DNA of 64,000 nt from Buttiauxella selenatireducens (GCF_031432975.1 NZ_CP133838.1:1-64000); one strand, 5' to 3'. Shown: positions 1 to 13,897, counted from the stretch's first letter. Notes: generated from the letters alone by a model not told the origin. Translations and numbers: made by a program.

Positions 1-1389
1 GTGTCACTTTCGCTTTGGCAGCAGTGTCTTGCCCGATTGCAGGATGAGTTACCAGCCACAGAATTCAGTATGTGGATACGCCCCCTACAGGCGGAACTGA
101 GCGATAACACGCTGGCCCTGTATGCGCCAAACCGTTTTGTTCTCGACTGGGTACGAGATAAGTACCTTAATAATATCAACGGATTGCTCAACGATTTTTG
201 CGGCACAGATGCGCCCGCATTGCGTTTTGAAGTGGGCAGCAAACCGGTCAGCCAGACGTTAAATCAGCAGGCAGTTGCTACCGCACCAGCACATGCACAA
301 ATGGCGCGCCCTACAGCCCCGATGCGCCCAAGCTGGGATAACCTCCCTGCTCCTGCTGAGCAGTTATACCGTTCTAACGTTAACGTAAAACATACTTTCG
401 ATAACTTCGTTGAGGGTAAATCGAACCAACTGGCCCGCGCGGCGGCGCGTCAGGTGGCGGATAACCCTGGCGGAGCTTATAACCCTTTGTTCCTTTATGG
501 CGGCACGGGCCTGGGTAAAACGCACCTGTTGCACGCTGTGGGTAACGGTATTATTGCGCGCAAGCCGAATGCGAAAGTGGTGTATATGCACTCCGAACGC
601 TTCGTGCAAGATATGGTAAAAGCGCTGCAAAATAACGCCATTGAAGAGTTCAAACGTTACTACCGTTCTGTTGATGCGCTGCTGATTGATGACATTCAAT
701 TCTTTGCTAATAAAGAGCGCTCACAAGAAGAGTTTTTCCACACCTTTAATGCCCTGCTCGAAGGCAACCAACAGATCATTCTGACCTCGGATCGCTATCC
801 AAAAGAGATCAATGGGGTTGAAGATCGTCTGAAATCTCGCTTCGGTTGGGGATTAACGGTTGCTATCGAGCCGCCAGAACTGGAAACGCGAGTTGCGATC
901 CTGATGAAAAAAGCAGATGAGAACGACATTCGTCTGCCAGGCGAAGTTGCCTTCTTTATTGCTAAGCGTTTACGTTCGAACGTGCGTGAACTGGAAGGGG
1001 CATTGAACCGTGTTATCGCTAACGCCAACTTTACTGGCCGAGCGATTACTATCGACTTCGTGCGCGAAGCACTGCGTGATCTGCTTGCGCTGCAAGAGAA
1101 GCTCGTCACCATCGACAATATCCAGAAGACGGTGGCGGAGTACTATAAAATAAAGGTTGCTGACCTGTTGTCTAAACGTCGTTCCCGTTCGGTTGCCCGT
1201 CCACGTCAAATGGCGATGGCGCTGGCGAAGGAGTTGACGAACCATAGCTTGCCAGAGATCGGCGATGCCTTTGGTGGCCGGGACCATACTACGGTTCTCC
1301 ATGCCTGCCGTAAGATTGAGCAGTTGCGTGAAGAAAGCCACGACATCAAAGAAGATTTCTCCAACTTAATCAGAACATTATCTTCGTGA
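1..1389 (+). CDS. dnaA: Chromosomal replication initiator DnaA
   Basis: DnaA is the AAA+ ATPase that binds DnaA boxes at oriC, melts the origin and recruits DnaB. The 462-residue product begins at a GTG, as in E. coli, on base 1 of the window. Visible parts are the N-terminal DnaB/DiaA-binding domain (about 1-90), a variable Ala/Pro/Gln linker (about 85-130), the AAA+ core with Walker A GGTGLGKT near residue 167 and Walker B LLIDDIQF near 224, and the C-terminal helix-turn-helix with the DnaA signature GGRDHTTV near 425. It is a few residues shorter than the 467-residue E. coli protein because of the linker. dnaN follows after 4 bp. The upstream promoter and its DnaA boxes lie outside the window. 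Confidence 0.99.
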   Translation: MSLSLWQQCLARLQDELPATEFSMWIRPLQAELSDNTLALYAPNRFVLDWVRDKYLNNINGLLNDFCGTDAPALRFEVGSKPVSQTLNQQAVATAPAHAQMARPTAPMRPSWDNLPAPAEQLYRSNVNVKHTFDNFVEGKSNQLARAAARQVADNPGGAYNPLFLYGGTGLGKTHLLHAVGNGIIARKPNAKVVYMHSERFVQDMVKALQNNAIEEFKRYYRSVDALLIDDIQFFANKERSQEEFFHTFNALLEGNQQIILTSDRYPKEINGVEDRLKSRFGWGLTVAIEPPELETRVAILMKKADENDIRLPGEVAFFIAKRLRSNVRELEGALNRVIANANFTGRAITIDFVREALRDLLALQEKLVTIDNIQKTVAEYYKIKVADLLSKRRSRSVARPRQMAMALAKELTNHSLPEIGDAFGGRDHTTVLHACRKIEQLREESHDIKEDFSNLIRTLSS

Positions 1390-1393
1390 CGCT

Positions 1394-2494
1394 ATGAAAT
1401 TTACCGTTGAACGTGAAACTTTATTAAAACCGCTGCAACAGGTGAGTGGCCCATTAGGTGGCCGTCCGACGTTACCGATTCTCGGCAACCTGCTGTTGCA
1501 AGTCGCGGATGGAGCACTCTCATTAACAGGTACAGATCTGGAAATGGAGATGGTGGCGCGTGTCGCATTGGTGCAGCCGCATGAAGCGGGTGCCACAACG
1601 GTGCCTGCACGTAAATTCTTCGACATCTGTCGCGGTTTGCCAGAAGGCGCGGAAATAGCTGTACAGCTTGAGGGAGATCGCATGTTAGTGCGCTCCGGGC
1701 GCAGCCGTTTCTCGCTCTCGACGCTACCGGCGGCTGATTTCCCGAACCTGGACGACTGGCAGAGCGAAGTAGAATTCACGCTCCCGCAAGCGACCATGAA
1801 ACGCCTGATTGAAGCGACTCAGTTTTCTATGGCACATCAGGACGTTCGCTATTACCTGAACGGCATGTTGTTTGAAACTGAAGGCGAAGAATTGCGCACC
1901 GTGGCGACCGATGGTCACCGTCTGGCGGTATGTTCGATGCCGGTGGGTCAGTCCTTGCCTAGCCATTCGGTGATCGTGCCGCGTAAAGGCGTGATTGAAC
2001 TGATGCGTATGCTGGACGGCGGCGATAGCCCGCTGCGCATACAAATTGGTAGCAACAACATCCGTGCTCACGTCGGCGACTTTATCTTCACTTCTAAGCT
2101 GGTTGATGGCCGTTTCCCGGATTATCGCCGCGTGTTGCCGAAGAATCCTGACAAACACCTGGATGCCAGCTGTGATTTACTGAAACAAGCGTTTTCGCGT
2201 GCGGCGATTCTCTCGAACGAGAAATTCCGCGGCGTGCGTCTGCAAGTCAGTGAAAACCAATTGAAGATCACGGCGAACAACCCTGAGCAGGAAGAAGCCG
2301 AAGAGATTCTGGACGTCACTTATGACGGCACGGATATGGAAATTGGTTTCAACGTCAGTTATGTGCTGGATGTTCTGAATGCACTGAAGTGCGAGAACGT
2401 ACGCATTTTACTGACCGACTCCGTTTCTAGTGTGCAGATTGAAGATGCAGCTTCTCAGGCCGCAGCGTACGTTGTGATGCCAATGAGACTGTAG
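1394..2494 (+). CDS. dnaN: DNA polymerase III beta subunit (sliding clamp)
   Basis: The 366-residue product is the ring-shaped clamp that tethers DNA polymerase III and many repair enzymes to DNA. It matches the beta clamp along its whole length. It starts MKFTVERETLLKPL and ends with the typical YVVMPMRL tail, which contributes to the hydrophobic pocket for clamp-binding motifs. The family length is 366 residues, so it is complete. It sits 4 bp after dnaA, and its TAG stop directly abuts the recF ATG, which indicates one dnaA-dnaN-recF transcription unit with translational coupling. Confidence 0.99.
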   Translation: MKFTVERETLLKPLQQVSGPLGGRPTLPILGNLLLQVADGALSLTGTDLEMEMVARVALVQPHEAGATTVPARKFFDICRGLPEGAEIAVQLEGDRMLVRSGRSRFSLSTLPAADFPNLDDWQSEVEFTLPQATMKRLIEATQFSMAHQDVRYYLNGMLFETEGEELRTVATDGHRLAVCSMPVGQSLPSHSVIVPRKGVIELMRMLDGGDSPLRIQIGSNNIRAHVGDFIFTSKLVDGRFPDYRRVLPKNPDKHLDASCDLLKQAFSRAAILSNEKFRGVRLQVSENQLKITANNPEQEEAEEILDVTYDGTDMEIGFNVSYVLDVLNALKCENVRILLTDSVSSVQIEDAASQAAAYVVMPMRL

Positions 2495-6919
<4,425 letters not shown>

Positions 6920-7031
6920 TCTTTGTATCCATTCTGGAATCAATGTAGAGAAAATCTATCGCCACTGGTTATTTATGGTCAACGATATACTTCGGATTGT
7001 GATGAATTAACCGTAATCGTTGGAGCAAATG

Positions 7032-8057
7032 ATGAGCCAAACAATGCAACGCTGGGCCATGAATGCTGTGGGGCGCGAAAATCTGGCGCTTTCTACTGTA
7101 CCTATTCCCAACCCTGGCCCCGGTGAGGTTTTGGTCCGGGTTAATGCAATCTCACTCAATTACCGCGACAAAATGGTGATTGATGGCACGATGCCATTAC
7201 CGCTTCCTTTCCCCTTTACCCCTGCGTCAGATATGGCAGGCGTAGTGGAAAAAATCGGTGAAGGTGTGACGCGTTTCCAGGAGGGGTCGCGTGTTATTTC
7301 GACCTTTTCGCCCGACTGGATTGACGGCAAGCCAAACGGCAACGCGCGCACTCCGCCATATCGCACGCTCGGTGGGGTTTACCAGGGAATGCTGGCGGAA
7401 TACATTGTTATGAGCGAAAACTGGCTGGTGGCATCCCCTGAAACTCTCGATGATATTCAGGCCAGCACATTGCCCTGCGCAGGGCTTACCGCCTGGTTTG
7501 CATTAGTTGAACGCGGCGGAATACGTGCCGGGCAAACAGTGCTGGTACAGGGAACCGGCGGTGTTTCTATGTTTGCTCTGCAAATCGCTAAAGCTCATGG
7601 AGCCCAAGTGTTTGTGACCTCCGGTAGCGATGAAAAACTGGCTCGCGCCCAGGCGTTGGGAGCGGATCATGGCATTAATCGTTTGCAGGGTGATTGGGTG
7701 GATGCCATTTACGAACTGACCTATGAGCACGGAATCGATCATATTATCGAAACAGTGGGTGGGGAAAACCTGAGTCATTCTCTACGGGCGGTGGCGGTGC
7801 ATGGGCGTATATCGGTGATTGGCGTACTTGAAGGTTTTGAATTCTCAGGCCCGGTGGGTGAGCTCTTACTGAAATCACCGACGATTCAGGGGATTGGTGT
7901 CGGCCATCGCCGGGCTCTTGAAGATTTCGTCCGTGCGATTGATGCCAACGGCCTGAAACCGGTCATCGAAACGCGCTACCGTTTTGACGAACTCCCACAG
8001 GCGCTGGCGCATCTTGATCGCGGTGCGTTCGGCAAAATCGTCTTAACTCGCTCGTGA
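7032..8057 (+). CDS. MDR-family NAD(P)-dependent dehydrogenase/quinone reductase-like protein
   Basis: This is a medium-chain dehydrogenase/reductase of about 341 residues. It has an N-terminal GroES-like domain and a Rossmann domain with VQGTGGVSMFALQIAKA. The usual catalytic zinc cysteine is replaced (the segment reads LNYRDKMV) and no structural-zinc Cys cluster is seen, so it is probably a zinc-independent member such as a quinone or enone reductase. A frame from TTG at 7020 and an ATG at 7029 also exist. ATG 7032 has the best spacing (6 nt) to the GGAG at 7022-7025. The divergent LysR gene is the probable regulator. The substrate is unknown. Confidence 0.88.
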   Translation: MSQTMQRWAMNAVGRENLALSTVPIPNPGPGEVLVRVNAISLNYRDKMVIDGTMPLPLPFPFTPASDMAGVVEKIGEGVTRFQEGSRVISTFSPDWIDGKPNGNARTPPYRTLGGVYQGMLAEYIVMSENWLVASPETLDDIQASTLPCAGLTAWFALVERGGIRAGQTVLVQGTGGVSMFALQIAKAHGAQVFVTSGSDEKLARAQALGADHGINRLQGDWVDAIYELTYEHGIDHIIETVGGENLSHSLRAVAVHGRISVIGVLEGFEFSGPVGELLLKSPTIQGIGVGHRRALEDFVRAIDANGLKPVIETRYRFDELPQALAHLDRGAFGKIVLTRS

Positions 8058-8105
8058 TTGACTACACTTCTATTGCACACTTCGTGAATGCAAGAGGACA
8101 CGGTC

Positions 8106-8495
8106 ATGGGCTTTTTCGATCAAGTTACTGGCATGATGGGGGGTGGCGATGCAGGTAAATTCAAAGTCATCCTAACGTGGATAAATGAACAAGGCGGTAT
8201 TCAGGCAATACTTGAACAGTTTCGGGAAAAGGGGTACTCAGATATTGTCACCTCATGGTTAAGCGGCGCACATAATCAAAGCGTTAGCCCTGAGCAGGTG
8301 CAAGAGGTGCTGGGCATGCCCGCAATCAGCGGACTGGCTGAGAAACTGGGAATTGATGTGGGAAGCGCATCTCAACTGCTGTCAGAGCAGTTCCCAAAAA
8401 TAGTCGATACCTTATCACCAGCAGGTGAAGTCGCTCATGACGAAGACTTGCTGACTAAAGGCTTCCATATGCTGAAAGATAAATTCTTCAGCTAG
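8106..8495 (+). CDS. yidB: YidB family protein (DUF937)
   Basis: This is a small cytosolic protein of 129 residues that matches E. coli YidB (MGLFDEV, then GDAGKYQAIL). The common elements here are DAGKFKVILTWINEQGGIQ, SPEQVQEVLG and the LSPAGEV region. YidB belongs to the DUF937 family and has no settled biochemical role. The ATG at 8106 follows AGAGGA and is preferred to the ATG at 8088. In E. coli it also lies between gyrB and yidA. A hairpin terminator follows at 8499-8545. Confidence 0.93.
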   Translation: MGFFDQVTGMMGGGDAGKFKVILTWINEQGGIQAILEQFREKGYSDIVTSWLSGAHNQSVSPEQVQEVLGMPAISGLAEKLGIDVGSASQLLSEQFPKIVDTLSPAGEVAHDEDLLTKGFHMLKDKFFS

Positions 8496-8498
8496 CTG

Positions 8499-8546
8499 AA
8501 AAACGCCACTCACGCATTTTATTTGCAGTACTGGGTGGCGTTTTCT
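8499..8546 (+). terminator. Hairpin terminator after yidB
   Basis: AAAACGCCACT and its partner GGGTGGCGTTTT form a long stem around an AT-rich loop and end in a T-run just after the yidB stop. It separates yidB from yidA. Confidence 0.75.
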
Positions 8547-8643
8547 TGTGTATAAAACGGACCTTTTTAACGTGAAACGTAGCGCTATTTTTGCGGGCTT
8601 AATCGCGTTAGCATGAGATAAACTCATTACCTCAGAAAATCCC

Positions 8644-9462
8644 ATGCCTATAAAACTCATTGCTATTGATATGGACGGCACATTACTGCTGCCGGACCAC
8701 ACCATTTCTCCAGCCGTTAAAGCCGCCATCGCCAGTGCGCGCGAACAGGGCGTTAACGTTGTTTTGTGTACCGGACGCCCTTTTGCAGGTGTTGAGAGCT
8801 ATCTCAGAGAGCTGCACATGGATAAGCCGAATGACTATTGCATCACCTATAACGGTGCATTGGTACAAAAGGCGAGCGACGGCAGCACCGTCGCGCAAAC
8901 GGCGCTGAGCTACGATGATTACCGCTATCTGGAACAGCTTTCCCGTGATGTGGGTACCCACTTCCATGCGCTGGACAGGCATACGCTGTACACCGCGAAC
9001 CGTGACATCAGCTACTACACCGTTCATGAATCCTTTATCGCCAATATCCCGCTGGTATTCAGTGAGCCAGAAAATATGGATAAAAACGGCGCATATCTGA
9101 AAGTGATGATGATCGATGAACCCGCCATTCTGGACAAAGCCATCGCTCAAATTCCAGATGACGTGTATGAGCGCTATACGCTGCTTAAAAGTTCCCCATA
9201 TTTCCTTGAGATCCTCGATAAGCGCGTAAACAAAGGCACTGGCGTGAAAGCGCTGGCTGAAACGCTCGGTATCAAGCAAGAAGAAGTGATGACCCTGGGC
9301 GATCAGGAAAACGACATTGCGATGCTGGAATACGCCGGTATTGGCGTCGCGATGGAAAATGCTATCGACAAAGTGAAAGATGTCAGCAATTTCGTCACTA
9401 AATCCAACCTGGAAGACGGCGTTGCTTACGCGATTGAGAAGTTTGTACTGAATAGATCCTGA
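8644..9462 (+). CDS. yidA: HAD-superfamily sugar phosphatase YidA
   Basis: This is a cytosolic haloacid dehalogenase phosphatase of the Cof subfamily. In E. coli it dephosphorylates a range of sugar phosphates. The 272-residue product carries motif I IAIDMDGTLL (residues 5-14, nucleophile Asp then Asp), motif II LCTGRP, the lysine region LDKRVNKG, and motif IV GDQENDIAMLEYA. The C-terminus NFVTKSNLEDGVA is the same as in E. coli. A terminator follows at 9495-9520. Confidence 0.97.
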   Translation: MPIKLIAIDMDGTLLLPDHTISPAVKAAIASAREQGVNVVLCTGRPFAGVESYLRELHMDKPNDYCITYNGALVQKASDGSTVAQTALSYDDYRYLEQLSRDVGTHFHALDRHTLYTANRDISYYTVHESFIANIPLVFSEPENMDKNGAYLKVMMIDEPAILDKAIAQIPDDVYERYTLLKSSPYFLEILDKRVNKGTGVKALAETLGIKQEEVMTLGDQENDIAMLEYAGIGVAMENAIDKVKDVSNFVTKSNLEDGVAYAIEKFVLNRS

Positions 9463-9494
9463 CTTTTCTGTTGAGATAATCCAGTTCAGCCCTC

Positions 9495-9522
9495 AAATTA
9501 ACTTTTGGGGGCTTTTTTCTGG
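9495..9522 (+). terminator. Rho-independent terminator after yidA
   Basis: AGCCCTCAAA and TTTTGGGGGCT pair around a short loop and are followed by TTTTTT. It lies 30 bp after the yidA stop. Confidence 0.8.
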
Positions 9523-9621
9523 CAAAGTTAGAATATGTAATGCTCCTTAACTTATTATATGGTTGTTTTTTAAATTAACCGGGAGTTAACTATCCACTCA
9601 AAATATTAAATGGAATTTAAG

Positions 9622-10057
9622 ATGAATAAGCTGAGTGGTGCCGAATGGGTGAGATACTTCCCTGGAAAAAATAGTATTGATGACCTTAGCCCAGGATTTC
9701 GTATGGGGGTCGAGAAATTCTATAAAGCACTTGTACAAGCTGGAGCCAGGGTGCTCATAGCAGCAACGCTCCGTCCTCCAGAGAGAGCCTATCTTATGCA
9801 TTGGTCCTGGATGATCGCTAATAGGAAAACGCCACCAAATAAAGTGCCTGATTTTAAAGGTGTTAATATCAACTGGGTACATGAATATGATAGTAAAAGT
9901 ATAGCTGCTGCTGTTGCAATGGTTAATGCTTATGGCATGCATAACTTACATGTAGCTCCTGCATTAAATAGTCGCCATACAGAAGGTAACGCTATTGATA
10001 TGAATATATCATGGCGGTTTTGCTGATGAGCCGCATTGGTCTAATGATGGTCGCTAA
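9622..10057 (+). pseudogene. Decayed M15-type zinc peptidase (D-Ala-D-Ala carboxypeptidase-like)
   Basis: The open N-terminal part (9622-10026, about 134 residues) contains the M15 zinc motif SRHTEGNAIDMNI, with ligands His and Asp. It then runs into a stop after SWRFC. In the next frame, positions 10007-10057 encode YHGGFADEPHWSNDGR and a stop, which is the expected C-terminal end of the same family, including the third zinc ligand in PHW. The stretch that normally joins the two (roughly 40 residues) is missing and the frame is shifted, so a deletion of about 110-120 bp is the simplest explanation. Codon use is AT-rich compared with its neighbours. Relatives are peptidoglycan peptidases, some of them used as phage endolysins or toxic effectors. 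It is probably inactive here. Confidence 0.75.
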
Positions 10058-10352
10058 ATTGAAAAAAACCAAATTTATATTTATTTTCGCAATGCTGTTT
10101 TGTAATGGTTGTATTTCGGAAGTAAATAGAAAAATCCCTTCTGATGTTAATTCGTTTGTTGAAAGTGCTGATGCATGTACACATTACTCAGGGGAGTGGG
10201 ATAGTTCTATATCTAAACAAAAGCAGCAGGAAATAGAAAAAGCAGTCGATAAATATTGCGGATTGGCTAAGAAACAACAAATAGAGCTCGAGGTAAAATA
10301 CAAAGGGAATAAGAGTATAGAAAAAGAGCTTTCAAACTATACTTTCGATTAA
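10047..10352 (+). CDS. Small putative lipoprotein, partner of the decayed peptidase
   Basis: The product is about 101 residues with a basic N-terminus (KLKKTK), a hydrophobic stretch and a lipobox-like LFCNGC, so it is predicted to be a lipoprotein facing the periplasm. The mature part is short, charged and has three further cysteines (DACTHYSGEW and KYCG). ATGs at 10044 and 10047 both overlap the 3' remnant of the M15 gene, whose stop is at 10055-10057. This overlap suggests the two genes were once translated as a pair. A partner or immunity role is inference from arrangement only. The region is AT-rich, which suggests transfer. Confidence 0.6.
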   Translation: MVAKLKKTKFIFIFAMLFCNGCISEVNRKIPSDVNSFVESADACTHYSGEWDSSISKQKQQEIEKAVDKYCGLAKKQQIELEVKYKGNKSIEKELSNYTFD

Positions 10353-10405
10353 TTTATAGCGGTCATACTTCAAGTTGTAAACGTGGCCGCTTTAAATCAA
10401 CGCTT

Positions 10406-11464
10406 TTAAGCCAACGGAATATCAGCAAAGCCGCTTTTCATGATGAGCTTGCGCGACCAGGCTGAAGTTAATATCTTGGCTTTAATCACCTTCCCAAAAA
10501 GTTTTCTTCTGAGTTTCCCTGTTCGCTTCAGATAAGCAGCATTGGGCGCAATATGCTGCTCGTTAAAGATATTTGCCAGAATTTCTGCGCTATCCAGCGC
10601 ATAGCTGATCCCTTCCAGCGAGCTGGCGCTTATAAATCCCGCAGCTTCACCAATAAGAAACGCATTATCCTTGCCACAGACAAAATCACTCCATTTTGAG
10701 GGGCACAGCACAATACACTTTTCTTCTTTTATCGCTTCTCCGAAGACAAAAGAGCGTAAGGTCATTTTCTGTTTTAGCGTGCTGTATTGCTCTCGCCCAC
10801 CTTTCATGGGGAATGCGCCGCCAAAAATAAAGTAGCCGTCTTTGGACATACTCCAGGCGTAGCAGTCAGTAATGTTGTTATCAAAAATGCAGGATAAGAA
10901 TGGTTGAGCGTGTTTTTCTGGAAACCATTGCTGTATAGCCTGGTACTTACGGATCGTGTGCTGTGGGTAGATGGTGCGCCGAACCAGCGAGTTTGCGCCA
11001 TCGGCTCCAACGATATAGCGGGCGAAGATTTCCCGCGTACTTCCGTCTTCCTCAAAAGAGATGCGATAGAATTTCCCTTCCTTCTTAATGCGCTTACAAA
11101 GTGTGTCGTGATGAACATCCACCGAGTCAGGAATCAGTGTTTTTAGCCATAGATCAAAAGCATGACGGTTGATATTGATATAACTGCGCTGATAGTTGCA
11201 CTCGATATCTGATTGTAAATCAACGGTTTTGACGCTGAAAATCTGTGGGTTAGCCAGCACGTGCAGCGGAAGATTTATCCTTGAGCGGATAAAAGAGCGT
11301 TGTGCATCAGGCGCCAGCAATCCGCCGCAGGGTTTCTGAAACCCTTCTTCACCCTTCTGCTGCTTTTTATCCAGAGCTATCACCTTCAAATCTGAATCAA
11401 GCAACCTTGCTAATGTCGCGCCAGCCGGACCTAACCCGATGATTGCTATGTCGTAATGTTCCAT
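10406..11464 (-). CDS. cbrA: FAD-dependent oxidoreductase CbrA
   Basis: CbrA is a flavoprotein of the geranylgeranyl-reductase-like family; in E. coli, CbrA affects colicin M sensitivity. The 352-residue product shows the dinucleotide fold [15 protein letters not shown] at the N-terminus, a [12 protein letters not shown] motif, [10 protein letters not shown] in the middle, and [19 protein letters not shown] for FAD binding near residue 275. The start MEHYDIAI at 11464 matches E. coli MEHFDVAI; three extra codons lie upstream. The gene sits next to the dgo operon as in E. coli and is transcribed away from it. Confidence 0.95.
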   Translation of the reverse strand: MEHYDIAIIGLGPAGATLARLLDSDLKVIALDKKQQKGEEGFQKPCGGLLAPDAQRSFIRSRINLPLHVLANPQIFSVKTVDLQSDIECNYQRSYININRHAFDLWLKTLIPDSVDVHHDTLCKRIKKEGKFYRISFEEDGSTREIFARYIVGADGANSLVRRTIYPQHTIRKYQAIQQWFPEKHAQPFLSCIFDNNITDCYAWSMSKDGYFIFGGAFPMKGGREQYSTLKQKMTLRSFVFGEAIKEEKCIVLCPSKWSDFVCGKDNAFLIGEAAGFISASSLEGISYALDSAEILANIFNEQHIAPNAAYLKRTGKLRRKLFGKVIKAKILTSAWSRKLIMKSGFADIPLA

Positions 11465-11588
11465 TTCCTGCACCCCAGCGTTTAACTCAGGCGTGCACGA
11501 TAGAAGGGTTCTGTGAAGTGATGATGAAGTCCGTGCTGATTTTACCGGCGGTAATTATTGTGATCTACTGTCTGTTTTGTGATCTTAA

Positions 11589-11620
11589 TTGTAGTACAAC
11601 GCATAATTGTTGTACTACAT
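11589..11620. promoter_or_regulatory. Pair of DgoR-type operators upstream of dgoR
   Basis: Two near-identical palindromes, TTGTAGTACAA (11589-11599) and TTGTACTACAT (11610-11620), are spaced 21 bp start to start, two helical turns. They fit the inverted repeat reported for the E. coli GntR-type repressor DgoR, TTGTA(G/C)TACA(A/T). They lie about 110-140 bp before dgoR and so should mediate galactonate-responsive autoregulation of the operon. Binding is inferred. Confidence 0.8.
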
Positions 11621-11728
11621 TACGCGCATCGGAAGAGCTATTGGCTTCACATTTGTACTTCAAAATAGCGGTGTTTTTCAGCGCTCACGGTAAAGTAAGG
11701 TTAAAACCTAAATAGAACAGGGCTAACC

Positions 11729-12412
11729 ATGACTAAGACCGATCGCATCATCGTGACGTTGGGCAAACAGATTGTTGACGGCAAGTACACGCCGGGTGCA
11801 GCACTTCCGTCAGAAGCCGACTTATGTGAGGAGTTCGAAACCTCACGCAACATTATTCGCGAAGTTTTTCGTTCTCTGATGGCGAAACGACTGGTCGAAA
11901 TGAAGCGTTATCGAGGGGCTTTTGTACAGCCGCGTAACCAGTGGAATTACCTCGATACCGAAGTCTTGCAGTGGGTGTTGGAAAACGACTACGACCCAAG
12001 GCTGATAAGCGCCATGAGCGAAGTGCGAAACCTGGTCGAGCCTGCCATTGCACGCTGGGCCGCAGAACGAGCCACATCGAGTGAACTGGCGCGAATTGAA
12101 GCCGCGCTTAATGACATGGTGGCAAATAACCAGGACAGAGACGCATTTAACGAAGCCGATATTCGCTATCACGAAGCGGTACTGGAATCGGTGCACAACC
12201 CAGTGTTACAGCAACTGAGCGTGGCAATAAGCTCACTTCAACGAGCGGTGTTTGAACGCACATGGATGGGCGATGAAGCCAACATGCCGCAAACGCTTCA
12301 GGAGCATAAAGCCCTGTTTGATGCGATTCGCCACCAGGACAGTCAGGCAGCTGAAAAAGCCGCACTGACAATGATTGCTAGCTCCACCAAACGACTAAAG
12401 GAAATCACATGA
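11729..12412 (+). CDS. dgoR: D-galactonate operon repressor DgoR
   Basis: DgoR is a GntR-family (FadR subgroup) repressor relieved by D-galactonate. The 227-residue product has a winged helix-turn-helix (GAALPSEADLCEEFETSRNIIREVFRSL within 25-60) and an all-helical FCD effector domain (about 85-215). The FCD domain carries the metal and ligand-binding Asp/His pattern in ADIRYHEAVLESVHN. The ATG of dgoK overlaps its last codon (ATGA), so it is the first gene of dgoRKADT. Two matching operators lie upstream. Confidence 0.96.
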   Translation: MTKTDRIIVTLGKQIVDGKYTPGAALPSEADLCEEFETSRNIIREVFRSLMAKRLVEMKRYRGAFVQPRNQWNYLDTEVLQWVLENDYDPRLISAMSEVRNLVEPAIARWAAERATSSELARIEAALNDMVANNQDRDAFNEADIRYHEAVLESVHNPVLQQLSVAISSLQRAVFERTWMGDEANMPQTLQEHKALFDAIRHQDSQAAEKAALTMIASSTKRLKEIT

Positions 12413-13293
12413 CATCACGCTACATCGCTATTGATTGGGGGTCGACTAACCTCCGCGCCTGGCTCTACCAGGACGGAATGTGCATTGACAGTCGCCAGAC
12501 CACCGCAGGCGTTACGCGCCTGAACGGTAAAACCCCAGAAGCGGTGTTCGATGAAGTCACTCAGAACTGGCGTGAAACGAACACGCCCGTTTTGATGGCC
12601 GGAATGGTAGGCAGTAATGCCGGGTGGAAAATTGCCCCCTATCTGCCTTGTCCGGCTCGTTTTTCTGATTTAAGCCAGCAACTTACCCCTGTGCTGGATA
12701 ACGTATGGATTATTCCTGGCCTCAGCGTACAACGTGACGATAACTGCAACGTCATGCGTGGTGAAGAAACCCAGTTGCTTGGCGCAAGAACGCTTGGCCC
12801 GGCCTCGCTTTACATCATGCCGGGAACGCACTGCAAATGGGTTCACGCCGATAAAGACACCGTGCAGGATTTCCGCACGGTAATGACGGGCGAACTGCAC
12901 CATCTTCTGCTGAATCACTCCTTAATTGGCACAGGCCTGCCTGAGCAACAAACCAGCCATGAAGCCTTCCTCGCCGGACTGCATCGCGGGATAAGTGATA
13001 GCGATTTATTGCCACGCCTTTTCGAAATACGCGCCGCCCATGTGTTGGGTGAACTGCCGCGTAGTGAGGTGAGCGAATTTCTTTCCGGGTTGTTGATTGG
13101 TAACGAAGTGGCTGCGATGACTCGCCAGTACACGCCGGACGCTCAACAACCTATCACCATTGTTGCTAATCCCGCACTGAGCCAGCGTTATGTCAGCGCT
13201 CTCGGTTTACTGGGCTACCAGGCGCAAGTGCTGGATGGCGACAATGCATTCCAGGCAGGAATAAGGAGTATTGCAAATGCAGTGGCAAACTGA
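12409..13293 (+). CDS. dgoK: 2-dehydro-3-deoxygalactonokinase
   Basis: DgoK phosphorylates 2-keto-3-deoxy-D-galactonate with ATP, the second intracellular step of the galactonate (De Ley-Doudoroff) pathway. The 294-residue product begins with the actin-like ATPase phosphate motif AIDWGSTNLRAW and has the family's conserved MAGMVGSNAGW and MPGTHCKWV segments. It overlaps dgoR by 4 bp and dgoA by 17 bp, consistent with tight translational coupling. Confidence 0.96.
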   Translation: MTSRYIAIDWGSTNLRAWLYQDGMCIDSRQTTAGVTRLNGKTPEAVFDEVTQNWRETNTPVLMAGMVGSNAGWKIAPYLPCPARFSDLSQQLTPVLDNVWIIPGLSVQRDDNCNVMRGEETQLLGARTLGPASLYIMPGTHCKWVHADKDTVQDFRTVMTGELHHLLLNHSLIGTGLPEQQTSHEAFLAGLHRGISDSDLLPRLFEIRAAHVLGELPRSEVSEFLSGLLIGNEVAAMTRQYTPDAQQPITIVANPALSQRYVSALGLLGYQAQVLDGDNAFQAGIRSIANAVAN

Positions 13294-13897
13294 TCTTCCC
13301 CTTATCGCTATTTTGCGCGGTATTACGCCGGATGAAGCACACGCACATGTTGCCGCGTTGCTGGATGCGGGATTTGACGCGATAGAAATCCCGATGAATT
13401 CGCCAGACTGGCAGATAAGCATTACGGCAATGGTGGCAGAGTTCGGACATCGTGCACTGATTGGTGCAGGAACCGTTTTGAAGCCCGATCAGGTCAATGA
13501 ACTGGCAGCCATGGGCGGCAAATTGGTCGTAACCCCAAATACGCAACCGGAAGTTATTCGCCGCGCGGTTAGCCACGGAATGACGGTTTGTGCCGGTTGT
13601 GCCACCGCTTCCGAAGCGTTTAATGCACTCGACGCGGGCGCGCAGGCACTGAAGATTTTCCCTTCTTCATCCTTCGGACCTGATTACATCAAAGCGCTAA
13701 AAGCGGTATTGCCGCCTGAAGTGCCTGTTTTTGCGGTGGGTGGGGTGACGCCGGAAAATATCGCGCAATGGTTAAAAGCAGGCTGTGCTGGGGCGGGACT
13801 TGGCAGTGATTTATACCGTGCGGGGCAATCCGTTGAACAAACTGCACAGAAAGCAAAAGCATTCGTTAACGCGTACAAAGAGGCTGTGCAGGCATGA
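13277..13897 (+). CDS. dgoA: 2-dehydro-3-deoxy-6-phosphogalactonate aldolase
   Basis: DgoA cleaves 2-keto-3-deoxy-6-phosphogalactonate to pyruvate and glyceraldehyde 3-phosphate. The product is a class I KDPG-type aldolase of 206 residues. Visible elements are [11 protein letters not shown], the Glu in [10 protein letters not shown], the phosphate-site GAGTVLK, and the Schiff-base lysine in [11 protein letters not shown]. The ATG at 13277 follows AAGGAG (13263-13268) and gives [15 protein letters not shown] as in E. coli. The gene overlaps dgoK by 17 bp and dgoD by 4 bp. Confidence 0.96.
   Translation: MQWQTDLPLIAILRGITPDEAHAHVAALLDAGFDAIEIPMNSPDWQISITAMVAEFGHRALIGAGTVLKPDQVNELAAMGGKLVVTPNTQPEVIRRAVSHGMTVCAGCATASEAFNALDAGAQALKIFPSSSFGPDYIKALKAVLPPEVPVFAVGGVTPENIAQWLKAGCAGAGLGSDLYRAGQSVEQTAQKAKAFVNAYKEAVQA

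Noticed and set aside
9598-9942. Minus-strand frame opposite the decayed peptidase gene
   Set aside because: The plus strand shows clear M15 motifs; the opposite frame has none and is a shadow.
11443-11715. Small frame of 90 residues before dgoR
   Set aside because: It spans the two operator palindromes and overlaps the cbrA start. No ribosome binding site or family resemblance is seen.
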